Positions 1 to 5,216 of a stretch of DNA of 5,259 nucleotides are shown in pieces; positions within the stretch are counted from its first letter, which is position 1; every line of letters begins with the position of its first letter. The notes beneath the pieces are model-generated. The model was not told the origin of the DNA and did not search any database. It worked only from the letters and a program-made list of their open reading frames with translations. A program made the translations under genes and the position numbers. The stretch is taken from positions 1 through 5,259 of the forward strand of contig DCUB01000030.1 in NCBI GenBank assembly GCA_002329365.1, in the 5' to 3' direction. This DNA comes from Ruminococcaceae bacterium UBA1425. Its GTDB lineage: Bacteria > Bacillota > Clostridia > Oscillospirales > Acutalibacteraceae.

Positions 1-485
1 TTGATTTCCTTTGTCCAGTCATTCGGCTTTTCTACAACCTCGAACTTAACGGCAATATCAGAACTGCCGATTTGATACAACTTTATTTCTACAAGGAAGA
101 ATGCAATATTCTCATCGGTGTGATTATTCAACCATTCGATAGCCGAGCGATGTTCTTCTCTTGCTCTCTTTACAACCCAAATCACGATATCAGCAGATTT
201 CCCGGATGCATATGTAATCAGCTTTCCCAGATGGTCATGGTTCGTATCCTCAAGCTGATTCTCAATGATAATTTTTCTGTCCGTTCCGGTTTCTGTTGCG
301 TAGATATCCACATTGAAGTCACCAACACTGGACTCCGTCTCATCAACGGTTATCTCCAATCCAACGGCATCTGCCAACAGGGTAAGATTATCGTCTTCCG
401 CAAGCCAAGGAGTAAAGTCCAATGCTTCATGCGGCCAGACCTTTCGTAAGTCTTTTATTTCTTTTAATTTTCCTAAGTTTATCAC
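1..485 (-). CDS. PD-(D/E)XK nuclease-like protein, DUF4268-associated family, N-terminal part (runs off left edge)
   Basis: The reading frame is open for 161 codons from a GTG start at 485 to the window edge without a stop, so only the N-terminal part is present. The start is set by an AAGGAGG site (495-501) nine bases upstream. The translation begins MINLGKLKEIKDLRKVWPHE. A PD-(D/E)XK-like core is visible: D60 in the stretch VGDFNVDIYA, then a hydrophobic strand ending in E75-N-Q77 (KIIIENQLE), followed by H83/H85-L-G-K88 and ITYASG. The Q in place of the usual K is a known variant of this fold. The family usually carries a C-terminal DUF4268 domain, which would lie beyond the left edge; that part is from memory of the family. 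The biochemical role is not established; nuclease activity and a role in defence or repair are inference. It stands 209 bases downstream of rlmD and is more AT-rich than its neighbours, so it is probably a separate unit. Family call fairly sure, function unsure. Confidence 0.8.
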   Translation of the reverse strand, partial: MINLGKLKEIKDLRKVWPHEALDFTPWLAEDDNLTLLADAVGLEITVDETESSVGDFNVDIYATETGTDRKIIIENQLEDTNHDHLGKLITYASGKSADIVIWVVKRAREEHRSAIEWLNNHTDENIAFFLVEIKLYQIGSSDIAVKFEVVEKPNDWTKEI

Positions 486-494
486 AGTACTATT

Positions 495-501
495 CCTCCT
501 T
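495..501 (-). promoter_or_regulatory. Ribosome binding site of the nuclease-like gene
   Basis: AAGGAGG on the minus strand, nine bases before the GTG at 483-485. It fixes the start of the partial gene: there is no better-placed ATG and the conserved family N-terminus (MINLGK) begins exactly here. Confidence 0.8.
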
Positions 502-503
502 GT

Positions 504-590
504 CGCAAGATAATCGTCTTATCCACTCGACCTATTACAAAATCATCTTATCAACTCAACCTTGCCCATTTTCAACCTGTCAACTCAACC
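504..590 (-). repeat. Three imperfect tandem repeats, 29-bp period, in the leader of the nuclease-like gene
   Basis: Read on the minus strand, three back-to-back 29-base units occupy 590-562, 561-533 and 532-504. They begin GGTTGAGTTGACAGG, GGTTGAGTTGATAAGATGA and GGTCGAGTGGATAAGACGA. By my count units 1 and 2 agree at 19 of 29 positions. Units 2 and 3 agree at 20 of 29, with 18 of the first 21 identical; the ends of the units diverge. The last unit stops three bases before the AAGGAGG site. The array could be a set of binding sites for a regulator, an RNA structure in the leader, or a decayed microsatellite-like duplication. No unit has the dyad symmetry of a typical operator, and there are too few units and no spacers for a CRISPR array. 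Confidence 0.65.
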
Positions 591-608
591 CTTGTTTTTA
601 TTACAAGG
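590..608. repeat. Short inverted repeat in the rlmD / nuclease-like gene gap
   Basis: CCTTGT (590-595) and ACAAGG (603-608) form a perfect 6-bp stem around a 7-base AT-only loop. Neither strand has a T-run after it, so it is a poor intrinsic terminator for rlmD. It abuts the 29-bp repeat array and could belong to the regulatory region of the downstream gene. No better terminator is visible between the rlmD stop and this point. Confidence 0.4.
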
Positions 609-629
609 CAAGGGGCATTTGTTATCCAA
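600..629 (-). promoter_or_regulatory. Weak candidate promoter for the nuclease-like gene
   Basis: On the minus strand TTGGAT (624-629) and TGTAAT (600-605, five of six matches to TATAAT) are 18 bases apart. If used, the leader would be roughly 110 bases and would contain all three 29-bp repeats. The -35 match is poor and the TGTAAT lies inside the short inverted repeat, so this is only a candidate. Confidence 0.22.
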
Positions 630-694
630 AAGAGCAGATAAGAAACACACTCCCAACTCTCGGAAATGCCTTGTTTTCAAGCCTTTTTCGGTAT

Positions 695-2056
695 TCAGTT
701 CTGTGCTTTTGACAACAATACCACGCACTCAACATGTCCCGTTCTCGGGAACATATCCACGGGCGCGCAGCGTGTGACTTTGTAGCCTTTTGACGCAAAC
801 AGCCTGCAGTCGCGCGCCTGGGTTGCGGAGTCGCATGAGACGTACACTATTTTTTCCGGCGTCATTCCGGCAACTGTTTCGATAAGCTGCGGCGGGCAGC
901 CCTTTCTGGGCGGGTCGAGTATCACTACATCGGGGGAAACGCCGCGTGTCTTTAATTCGGCCGCTGCCTCTGCCGCGTCGGCGCAGATGAATTCGGCGTT
1001 TTCTATGTTGTTTTCGGCGGCGTTTATTCTCGCGTCCTCCACTGCCTGCGCAACCGTTTCGACACCTATCACCCTGCCTGCCGAAGCGGAGAGCGTCAGC
1101 CCTATTGTACCCGTGCCGCAGTAAAGGTCAAGCACCGTTTCCGTGCCTTTGAACTCCGCGAAGTCGCCTGCCTTTTTATAAAGCTTTTCCGCCTGCGCCG
1201 CGTTGACCTGATAAAAGGAGAGGGGAGATATACGGAACTTAAGCCCGCACAGGACATCCGTTATGTAATCGCCGCCCCAAAGCGTTACGCATTTTTCGCC
1301 GAGTATGACGTTCGTGTTTTCGCGGTTTATGTTTAATACGATGCTTTTTATTTCGGGACATGCTTTGGTAAGCGCCGTCACAAGCCCGTCGGAGTGGGGG
1401 ATATCGCCGCCGTTTATTACGGCGCATACCGTGGCGTCTCCCGTTGACGGAGACATACGTATAAATATGTGTCGAAGAAGCCCCGTGTGCGATTCCTCAT
1501 CGTAAACGGGGATGTTGTATTTTTCTATATAACCGTCGAACACGCTGAGGATCCGCGTGAACGCCTCCGGCTGAAGGCGGCAGGCGCGGCAGTCGATTAC
1601 ACGGTGGCTGCGCTGAGCGTAAAATCCGATTTTAAGCCCGTTTTCGCCCTTTTCAAGCGGATACTGCGCCTTGTTGCGGTAGCCGTTTTGGTTGTCGGCG
1701 CCAATAATCGGCTCGGGGGTGATGTCTATGCCGCCGATACGCCTGAAATTTTCGCGGACCTGCGCTTCCTTAATCTTCAGCTCCGCATCGTAGCTTATGT
1801 GGCGGAACATGCAGCCGCCGCATTGCGGGAACGCGGGACAGTCATTTTCCACCCTGTCCGGCGAGGATTTCAGGATTTCTTTCACCTTGCCGAAAGCGCA
1901 GCTCTTTTTTACCTTTAAAATATGTACAAGAAGCGTGTCTCCCGCAGCCGCGGCAGGCACGAAAACGACCATCCCCTCATGGCGGCCGATTCCGCAGCCC
2001 TGAAGACTGCAGGAGGTTATCTCAAGTCTTATTATGTCGTTCTTTTTGAGTGGCAT
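695..2056 (-). CDS. rlmD: 23S rRNA (uracil-C5)-methyltransferase, RlmD/RumA/RlmCD type
   Basis: A 453-residue cytoplasmic enzyme that uses S-adenosylmethionine to methylate C5 of a uracil in 23S rRNA (U1939 in E. coli numbering; Gram-positive relatives may modify U747 as well). Residues 1 to about 60 form the RNA-binding TRAM domain. The iron-sulfur cluster cysteines are in place: C73, C79 and C82 (Cx5CxxC), with C156 later. The methyltransferase domain has the SAM-binding motif LDLYCGTGTIGL (309-320), DPPR at 381-384, the catalytic cysteine C408 in VSCDSATQARD, and the probable general base E443 in HVECVVLL. Length is typical for the family and the gene is intact. The ATG at 2056 starts right at the TRAM domain. 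Its ribosome binding site is weak: GGAGGA over the end of the peptidase gene lies almost 30 bases away, so translation may depend on coupling. It is the last gene of the cluster, 25 bases after the peptidase stop. RlmD versus TrmA or a dual RlmCD cannot be settled by reading; the four cysteines argue against TrmA. Confidence 0.93.
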   Translation of the reverse strand: MPLKKNDIIRLEITSCSLQGCGIGRHEGMVVFVPAAAAGDTLLVHILKVKKSCAFGKVKEILKSSPDRVENDCPAFPQCGGCMFRHISYDAELKIKEAQVRENFRRIGGIDITPEPIIGADNQNGYRNKAQYPLEKGENGLKIGFYAQRSHRVIDCRACRLQPEAFTRILSVFDGYIEKYNIPVYDEESHTGLLRHIFIRMSPSTGDATVCAVINGGDIPHSDGLVTALTKACPEIKSIVLNINRENTNVILGEKCVTLWGGDYITDVLCGLKFRISPLSFYQVNAAQAEKLYKKAGDFAEFKGTETVLDLYCGTGTIGLTLSASAGRVIGVETVAQAVEDARINAAENNIENAEFICADAAEAAAELKTRGVSPDVVILDPPRKGCPPQLIETVAGMTPEKIVYVSCDSATQARDCRLFASKGYKVTRCAPVDMFPRTGHVECVVLLSKAQN

Positions 2057-2081
2057 TATTGTTGACCGTCCAGTTCCGGCG

Positions 2082-2819
2082 TTATCCTCCGAGCTTGTTC
2101 ATTACCTTCAGAGGATCGACTGTTTCGCCGCTTAAAATGATTTCAAAATGAAGGTGCGGGCCGTCCGCCTTTTCGACGGGTATTTCGCCGAGTGTGCCGA
2201 CTATCTCGTGCATTTCAACCTGATGCCCCGGCTCCGGCGTGCTTTCGGGGGCGAGTCCGCAGTATTTCGCGACAAGCCCGTTGCCGTGGTCGATTGTTAC
2301 AGCCGTTCCCCACAGCTCGTCGTATGTCACGTCGAGGACGACTCCGCTCTGGATTGCCACAACGGAAGCACCGCGGTTGTCGCCGAAGTCGATGCCGTTA
2401 TGAACGCGCCAGTCGCCCATGGTTTTTGAGCGCACCATATCGCCGTTGCTGAAATCCTTTATAATCGTTGTGCCAAGCGGCATGGCGAATTTTCCCGTGT
2501 AAGGCAGGTTTTCGGCGCTTTCCGTTCCGGCTTCTGTTTCGGTTAAGTCCCTGTCGTCGGGTATGCCCGTGACGCCGACATTTACGTTTACGTTTTCGGT
2601 TTCGTCGTCATAATTGATTGTGAAATCGCGGATTTCCGGGTTGTACCAGTCGACTTCCGTTTCGTTTTCGAATATTTCGCCGTCGTCCGACCTCGTGTAG
2701 TCAAAGCCTGTGTCGAGAACGCTCCAGATGCCTAAGCCCATTGCGGTGAAGCAAAGAGTCAGCGCGAGATAAAAAAGCCTGCTGCCGGCAAATTTCTTTT
2801 TGTCTTTATTATTCAACAT
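2082..2819 (-). CDS. Membrane-anchored M23 (LytM-type) peptidase, SpoIIQ-like
   Basis: A 245-residue protein with a short lysine-rich cytoplasmic N-terminus (KDKKK), one membrane segment at about 15-35, an acidic linker rich in D, E, N and T to about 105, and a C-terminal M23 domain. The zinc ligands are present: H140-x3-D144 in VHNGIDFG and H222-L-H224 in GPHLHFE. The position that normally holds a second histidine (Y-x-H-L) reads YCGL (from Y186), so the auxiliary catalytic histidine seems to be lost. This layout resembles SpoIIQ, the forespore-membrane partner of SpoIIIAH, but SpoIIIAH and the usual spoIID/spoIIID neighbours are not seen here, so another cell-wall role is possible. I chose ATG 2819, which has AAAGGG (2831-2836) 11 bases upstream. 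A GTG at 2828 would add three residues but sits only two bases from that site. It follows the VanZ gene by 55 bases. Confidence 0.85.
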   Translation of the reverse strand: MLNNKDKKKFAGSRLFYLALTLCFTAMGLGIWSVLDTGFDYTRSDDGEIFENETEVDWYNPEIRDFTINYDDETENVNVNVGVTGIPDDRDLTETEAGTESAENLPYTGKFAMPLGTTIIKDFSNGDMVRSKTMGDWRVHNGIDFGDNRGASVVAIQSGVVLDVTYDELWGTAVTIDHGNGLVAKYCGLAPESTPEPGHQVEMHEIVGTLGEIPVEKADGPHLHFEIILSGETVDPLKVMNKLGG

Positions 2820-2830
2820 GTTCCGCACGT

Positions 2831-2836
2831 CCCTTT
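2831..2836 (-). promoter_or_regulatory. Ribosome binding site of the M23 peptidase gene
   Basis: AAAGGG on the minus strand. It is two bases from the GTG at 2826-2828, too close for normal initiation, and 11 bases from the ATG at 2817-2819. This favours the ATG and a 245-residue product. Confidence 0.5.
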
Positions 2837-2874
2837 ATAGAATTTACCTATATTTTGGACGAACGGAGCGTGGT

Positions 2875-3348
2875 TTATTCAAAATTTTTCCGGCGGAGCC
2901 TAAATATTATCCTTAAAACGACATAAAAGACAAGCAGTCCGAACAGAACGCCGCACATATCCACAAAAACGTCGAAGAGCCTAAACGCCCTGCCCTCGAC
3001 AAAAAGCTGGTGAACCTCGTCGCTGACGCTGTAAGCAAACGAAACGAACAACGGCGGAAGAATGCCGGTACAGCGGCGTGTCTGATAAAACGCGTTGTAC
3101 AGAAGAAAGGCAAGGAGACAGAATTCGCAAAAGTGCGCCGCCTTGCGGAAGACCTCAAGGCTTATGTATTTTGTGAGAAAGCCGAAAAATCCCTGCATGA
3201 GCGACAGGCTCTGACCTGCTGAGTCGTCGCCGCTTTTTGAGGAAAAATAAAAAATCACGCCCATGCACAGCAGCGCCGCCAGCCACGACAGGGCGGCAAA
3301 AACGATACGCGCCTTATCTTTTGTTATTTTTTCACGTTTATTTTTAAT
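2875..3348 (-). CDS. VanZ-family membrane protein, probable ATT start
   Basis: A small integral membrane protein of 157 residues when read from 3348. VanZ-family motifs are clear: FRKAAHFCEFCLLAFLL (about 68-84), then VSDEVHQLFVEGR (108-120) and LFDVFVDMCGVLFG (124-137). Likely membrane segments lie near 14-35, 72-88, 96-108 and 126-148. The first ATG in frame (3264) would cut the first membrane segment in half, removing ARIVFAALSWLAALLC, which runs straight into MGVIFYFSS as in other family members. Upstream of that ATG the frame is open to a stop at 3382-3384 but has no ATG, GTG or TTG. The best start is ATT at 3346-3348, eight bases after GGGAGG, giving MKNKREKITKDKARIVF. VanZ gives low-level teicoplanin resistance in the vanA cluster, but most homologues, including orphan ones like this, have no known function. 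The gene follows the binding-protein gene by 33 bases and is probably co-transcribed. Confidence 0.85.
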   Translation of the reverse strand: MKNKREKITKDKARIVFAALSWLAALLCMGVIFYFSSKSGDDSAGQSLSLMQGFFGFLTKYISLEVFRKAAHFCEFCLLAFLLYNAFYQTRRCTGILPPLFVSFAYSVSDEVHQLFVEGRAFRLFDVFVDMCGVLFGLLVFYVVLRIIFRLRRKNFE

Positions 3349-3356
3349 TCTGTCCG

Positions 3357-3362
3357 CCTCCC
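3357..3362 (-). promoter_or_regulatory. Ribosome binding site preceding an ATT codon (VanZ gene)
   Basis: GGGAGG on the minus strand, just after the stop codon of the binding-protein gene. Eight bases separate it from ATT at 3346-3348, the ideal distance, and the only other start-like codons in frame are ATA, ATC and CTG further in. It is the main evidence for the upstream start of the VanZ-family gene. Confidence 0.6.
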
Positions 3363-3381
3363 GAGCATTAATTACGAACGT

Positions 3382-5025
3382 TTAATCTTTTTTGACGGCC
3401 GACGCGAAGCAAACGGAGGTTCCCGCGGGATTTGCGTATATGCCCGACACATTTCCTGCGAAAACAAGATGTTCCGATATTTCGTAAAACGGATATACAA
3501 CGCCGTTTTGCATCAGAAACGACTCTGCCGTCCGGCAGCCCTCCGCCGCTGACGACGACGAACCCGCGCGGAAAGCGCTATGGACTATGTTGCCGTATGC
3601 ATCGGAGAAAAACCCGAATATGTTTTTGCCCGATTCCGGCGAGTATTCCGTAAGAGAGGCGGCGGCGGAAACGGAGGAAGCCGTTACGGGAGCCAGTGCA
3701 ATCTGATAATTACCGCCCGCGACGGCTTTTTGGAGGTCAACAGGCTCGACTACCTGCGCCGTGACGGTAACGGAAATCCCGAAGGACTGCTGCCAGAACT
3801 GAAGCAGCCTGCGTACTGTTTTCTCGTTTTCGGAGGAGCAAAGTACCGTAAGCTTGACGGAGGACTGACCGAGGGAGGTCAGTCCCGTATTCCAGTAGGA
3901 GGAAGCCTTCTCGGAATTATATGCGACAAAGTCGGCGCTGCCCGCCCTTTCGCGGTAGCTTTCGCCGCCCGTCCGGCAGCATGAGGGCAGAAGGCCAGAA
4001 GCCGCAGCGAAGCTTTCGGAAATGCCGAGCTGAGAGCGGTCGAACGAGGAGCAAAGAGCAAGCCGGATATACAGGTTTGAAAGGGTTTCGTCGGCGCAGT
4101 TAAAGCAAAGGCTGTAAACGGTGTTTTTATATTCGGCAACATTCATGCCGTTAAAGCCGGAGGAGAGCGCTGTGCCCGCGCCCGTGAACGCCGCGTCATA
4201 TCTCCCCTCGGCCACCGCTTTTACATAACCGCTTTCGTCGGGATAAACAGAGAGCGTTACGGAATAGGGCAGAACGTCGGAGCCGCCGACATAATCGGGG
4301 TTTCTTTTTAGCAGGAGCGAAGAGCCGCCGTTCCACTTTGAAAGATAAAAGGGACCGTTGCACATTGTGTATTCAAGCCCTTTGCCGTACTTTCCCTTGC
4401 AGGCGTTAAAAAACGCTTCGCTGCAGGGCATGCTTACCGGCTGGGCGAGAAGCGACAGGAAATCGACGCAGGGGGACGAAAGAGTTATGACAAGCGTCCG
4501 TTCGTCGGGCGCCGCCACTCCTAAGGACGTTACTGGAAGCCTGCCTTCGCGGACTGCCTCGGCGTTTTTTATGACGTAAAGAGACGAGGCTTCGGGCGAT
4601 GATGTCGCGGGCGAAAGCGCGCGGCGGAGGCCGAAAACAAAGTCGCGCGATGTAAGTGAAGCGTCGAAGCTCTCCTTAAACGTTTCGCCGAGGATGCCGG
4701 AAAAATTGTCTATTAGATGCCATTTAAGCCCGCTTCGGAGCCTGAACGTGTAGACAAGCCCGTTGTCTGAAACCTTCATTTTTTCGGCCGCGCCGGGAAT
4801 CACCGCGCCGTCGCTGCCTATGCGGACAAGCCCCTCGTAAAGGTTTGTGACTGCCGTAAGGGCGGCGGAGTCGGAGCATACCTGCGGGTCGAGCGTGGAC
4901 GGCTCGGAGGGTATGGGATATACGAAAGACATACCTGTGCCGTCCGAGCCTCCGCAGGAGGTCAGAGCAAGCAGAAAGGTGAGCGTAAGCATTAATGATA
5001 TGAGTTTACGGAATATTGGCTTCAA
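3382..5025 (-). CDS. ABC transporter substrate-binding lipoprotein, oligopeptide type (SBP_bac_5 / OppA family)
   Basis: A 547-residue exported lipoprotein expected to capture peptides (or another family ligand such as nickel chelates) outside the membrane and hand them to an ABC permease. A lipoprotein signal is plain: KPIFRK charged start, hydrophobic stretch to about 20, lipobox L21-T-S-C24. Family features follow in order: PSEPSTLDPQ and NLYEGL (about 38-67), GLVYTFRLRSGLKW (about 89-102), the DERTLVITL strand, CNGPFYLSKWNGG with LLLKRNPDYVGG in the middle, and RLALCSSFDRSQL at the start of the second lobe. Length fits the family. The start is TTG at 5025 with GAGG eight to nine bases upstream; an in-frame TAG at 5032-5034 rules out anything earlier. 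No permease or ATPase gene lies in the window, so it is either an orphan or at the end of a divided transporter. The mature protein has 13 cysteines besides the lipidated one, which is unusual for an exported protein. Substrate not predictable. Confidence 0.9.
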   Translation of the reverse strand: MKPIFRKLISLMLTLTFLLALTSCGGSDGTGMSFVYPIPSEPSTLDPQVCSDSAALTAVTNLYEGLVRIGSDGAVIPGAAEKMKVSDNGLVYTFRLRSGLKWHLIDNFSGILGETFKESFDASLTSRDFVFGLRRALSPATSSPEASSLYVIKNAEAVREGRLPVTSLGVAAPDERTLVITLSSPCVDFLSLLAQPVSMPCSEAFFNACKGKYGKGLEYTMCNGPFYLSKWNGGSSLLLKRNPDYVGGSDVLPYSVTLSVYPDESGYVKAVAEGRYDAAFTGAGTALSSGFNGMNVAEYKNTVYSLCFNCADETLSNLYIRLALCSSFDRSQLGISESFAAASGLLPSCCRTGGESYRERAGSADFVAYNSEKASSYWNTGLTSLGQSSVKLTVLCSSENEKTVRRLLQFWQQSFGISVTVTAQVVEPVDLQKAVAGGNYQIALAPVTASSVSAAASLTEYSPESGKNIFGFFSDAYGNIVHSAFRAGSSSSAAEGCRTAESFLMQNGVVYPFYEISEHLVFAGNVSGIYANPAGTSVCFASAVKKD

Positions 5026-5033
5026 GGCAATCT

Positions 5034-5038
5034 ACCTC
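5034..5038 (-). promoter_or_regulatory. Ribosome binding site of the binding-protein gene (TTG start)
   Basis: GAGGT on the minus strand, eight bases before TTG at 5023-5025. Its last base is part of an in-frame TAG, so the TTG is the first possible start. The next in-frame ATG would remove the positive charges of the signal peptide. Confidence 0.7.
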
Positions 5039-5069
5039 GCGGTTATTTTCACGTCATTCGTACACGGGC

Positions 5070-5083
5070 GCGCACAGATGCGC
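5070..5083. repeat. Short GC-rich inverted repeat in the leader of the binding-protein gene
   Basis: GCGCA (5070-5074) and TGCGC (5079-5083) are exact complements around a four-base loop. It lies between the candidate promoter and the TTG start, so it could be a small operator or a leader hairpin. The stem is only five pairs and may be chance. Confidence 0.25.
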
Positions 5084-5101
5084 AAATAATTTCAACAGAC
5101 A

Positions 5102-5130
5102 AATATATTTTATTGAAGACCAAAGCTTAA
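5102..5130 (-). promoter_or_regulatory. Candidate promoter of the four-gene cluster
   Basis: On the minus strand TTAAGC (5125-5130) and TATATT (5102-5107, five of six matches to TATAAT) are separated by 17 bases. It lies in the AT-rich stretch about 75 bases upstream of the TTG start, where a promoter for the cluster would be expected. The -35 element is poor, so confidence is low. Confidence 0.33.
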
Positions 5131-5135
5131 ATTAG

Positions 5136-5155
5136 GGAACGGTCTTGACCGTTCC
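5136..5155. repeat. Perfect 9-bp palindrome, possible terminator or intergenic repeat
   Basis: GGAACGGTC (5136-5144) and GACCGTTCC (5147-5155) are exact complements separated by TT; as RNA this gives an 8-bp stem with a CUUG (plus strand) or CAAG (minus strand) tetraloop. Neither side has a clear T-run: the minus strand continues CTAATTTAAGC and the plus strand GAAATTC. It may be a weak terminator of a gene lying to the right, or a member of a palindromic intergenic repeat family of the kind common in gut Clostridia. It lies directly upstream of the candidate promoter. Confidence 0.6.
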
Positions 5156-5216
5156 GAAATTCAGGCGTTGATACAGAACCATTATTTAAGTGAAAAATTT
5201 TTGCTTTAACTTAGTA

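Noticed and set aside
72..449. A 125-codon plus-strand open frame over the left-edge gene
   Set aside because: The minus strand here encodes a conserved nuclease-like protein with a good ribosome binding site and conserved motifs; the plus-strand frame has neither.
504..590. The 29-bp repeats as a CRISPR array
   Set aside because: The units are directly adjacent with no spacers, are imperfect, number only three, and no cas gene is present.
661..690. A hairpin after rlmD (CTTG-TTTT-CAAG followed by CCTTTTTC on the plus strand) as a terminator
   Set aside because: The stem is four pairs with a mismatch above it, and its T-run is on the plus strand, opposite to the direction of rlmD transcription.
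1469..1918. A 149-codon plus-strand open frame inside rlmD
   Set aside because: It lies wholly antisense to the well-supported methyltransferase, shows no family motif, and its low-complexity alanine/valine/leucine content is typical of the opposite strand of a GC-rich gene.
2875..3348. VanZ homology as evidence of a glycopeptide resistance cluster
   Set aside because: No vanH, vanA, vanX, vanR or vanS homologue is in the window, and VanZ-family proteins are widespread in bacteria without any link to resistance.
3580..3984. A 134-codon plus-strand open frame inside the binding-protein gene
   Set aside because: Fully antisense to a recognised OppA-like gene; glycine/arginine-rich composition and no ribosome binding site that I can see.
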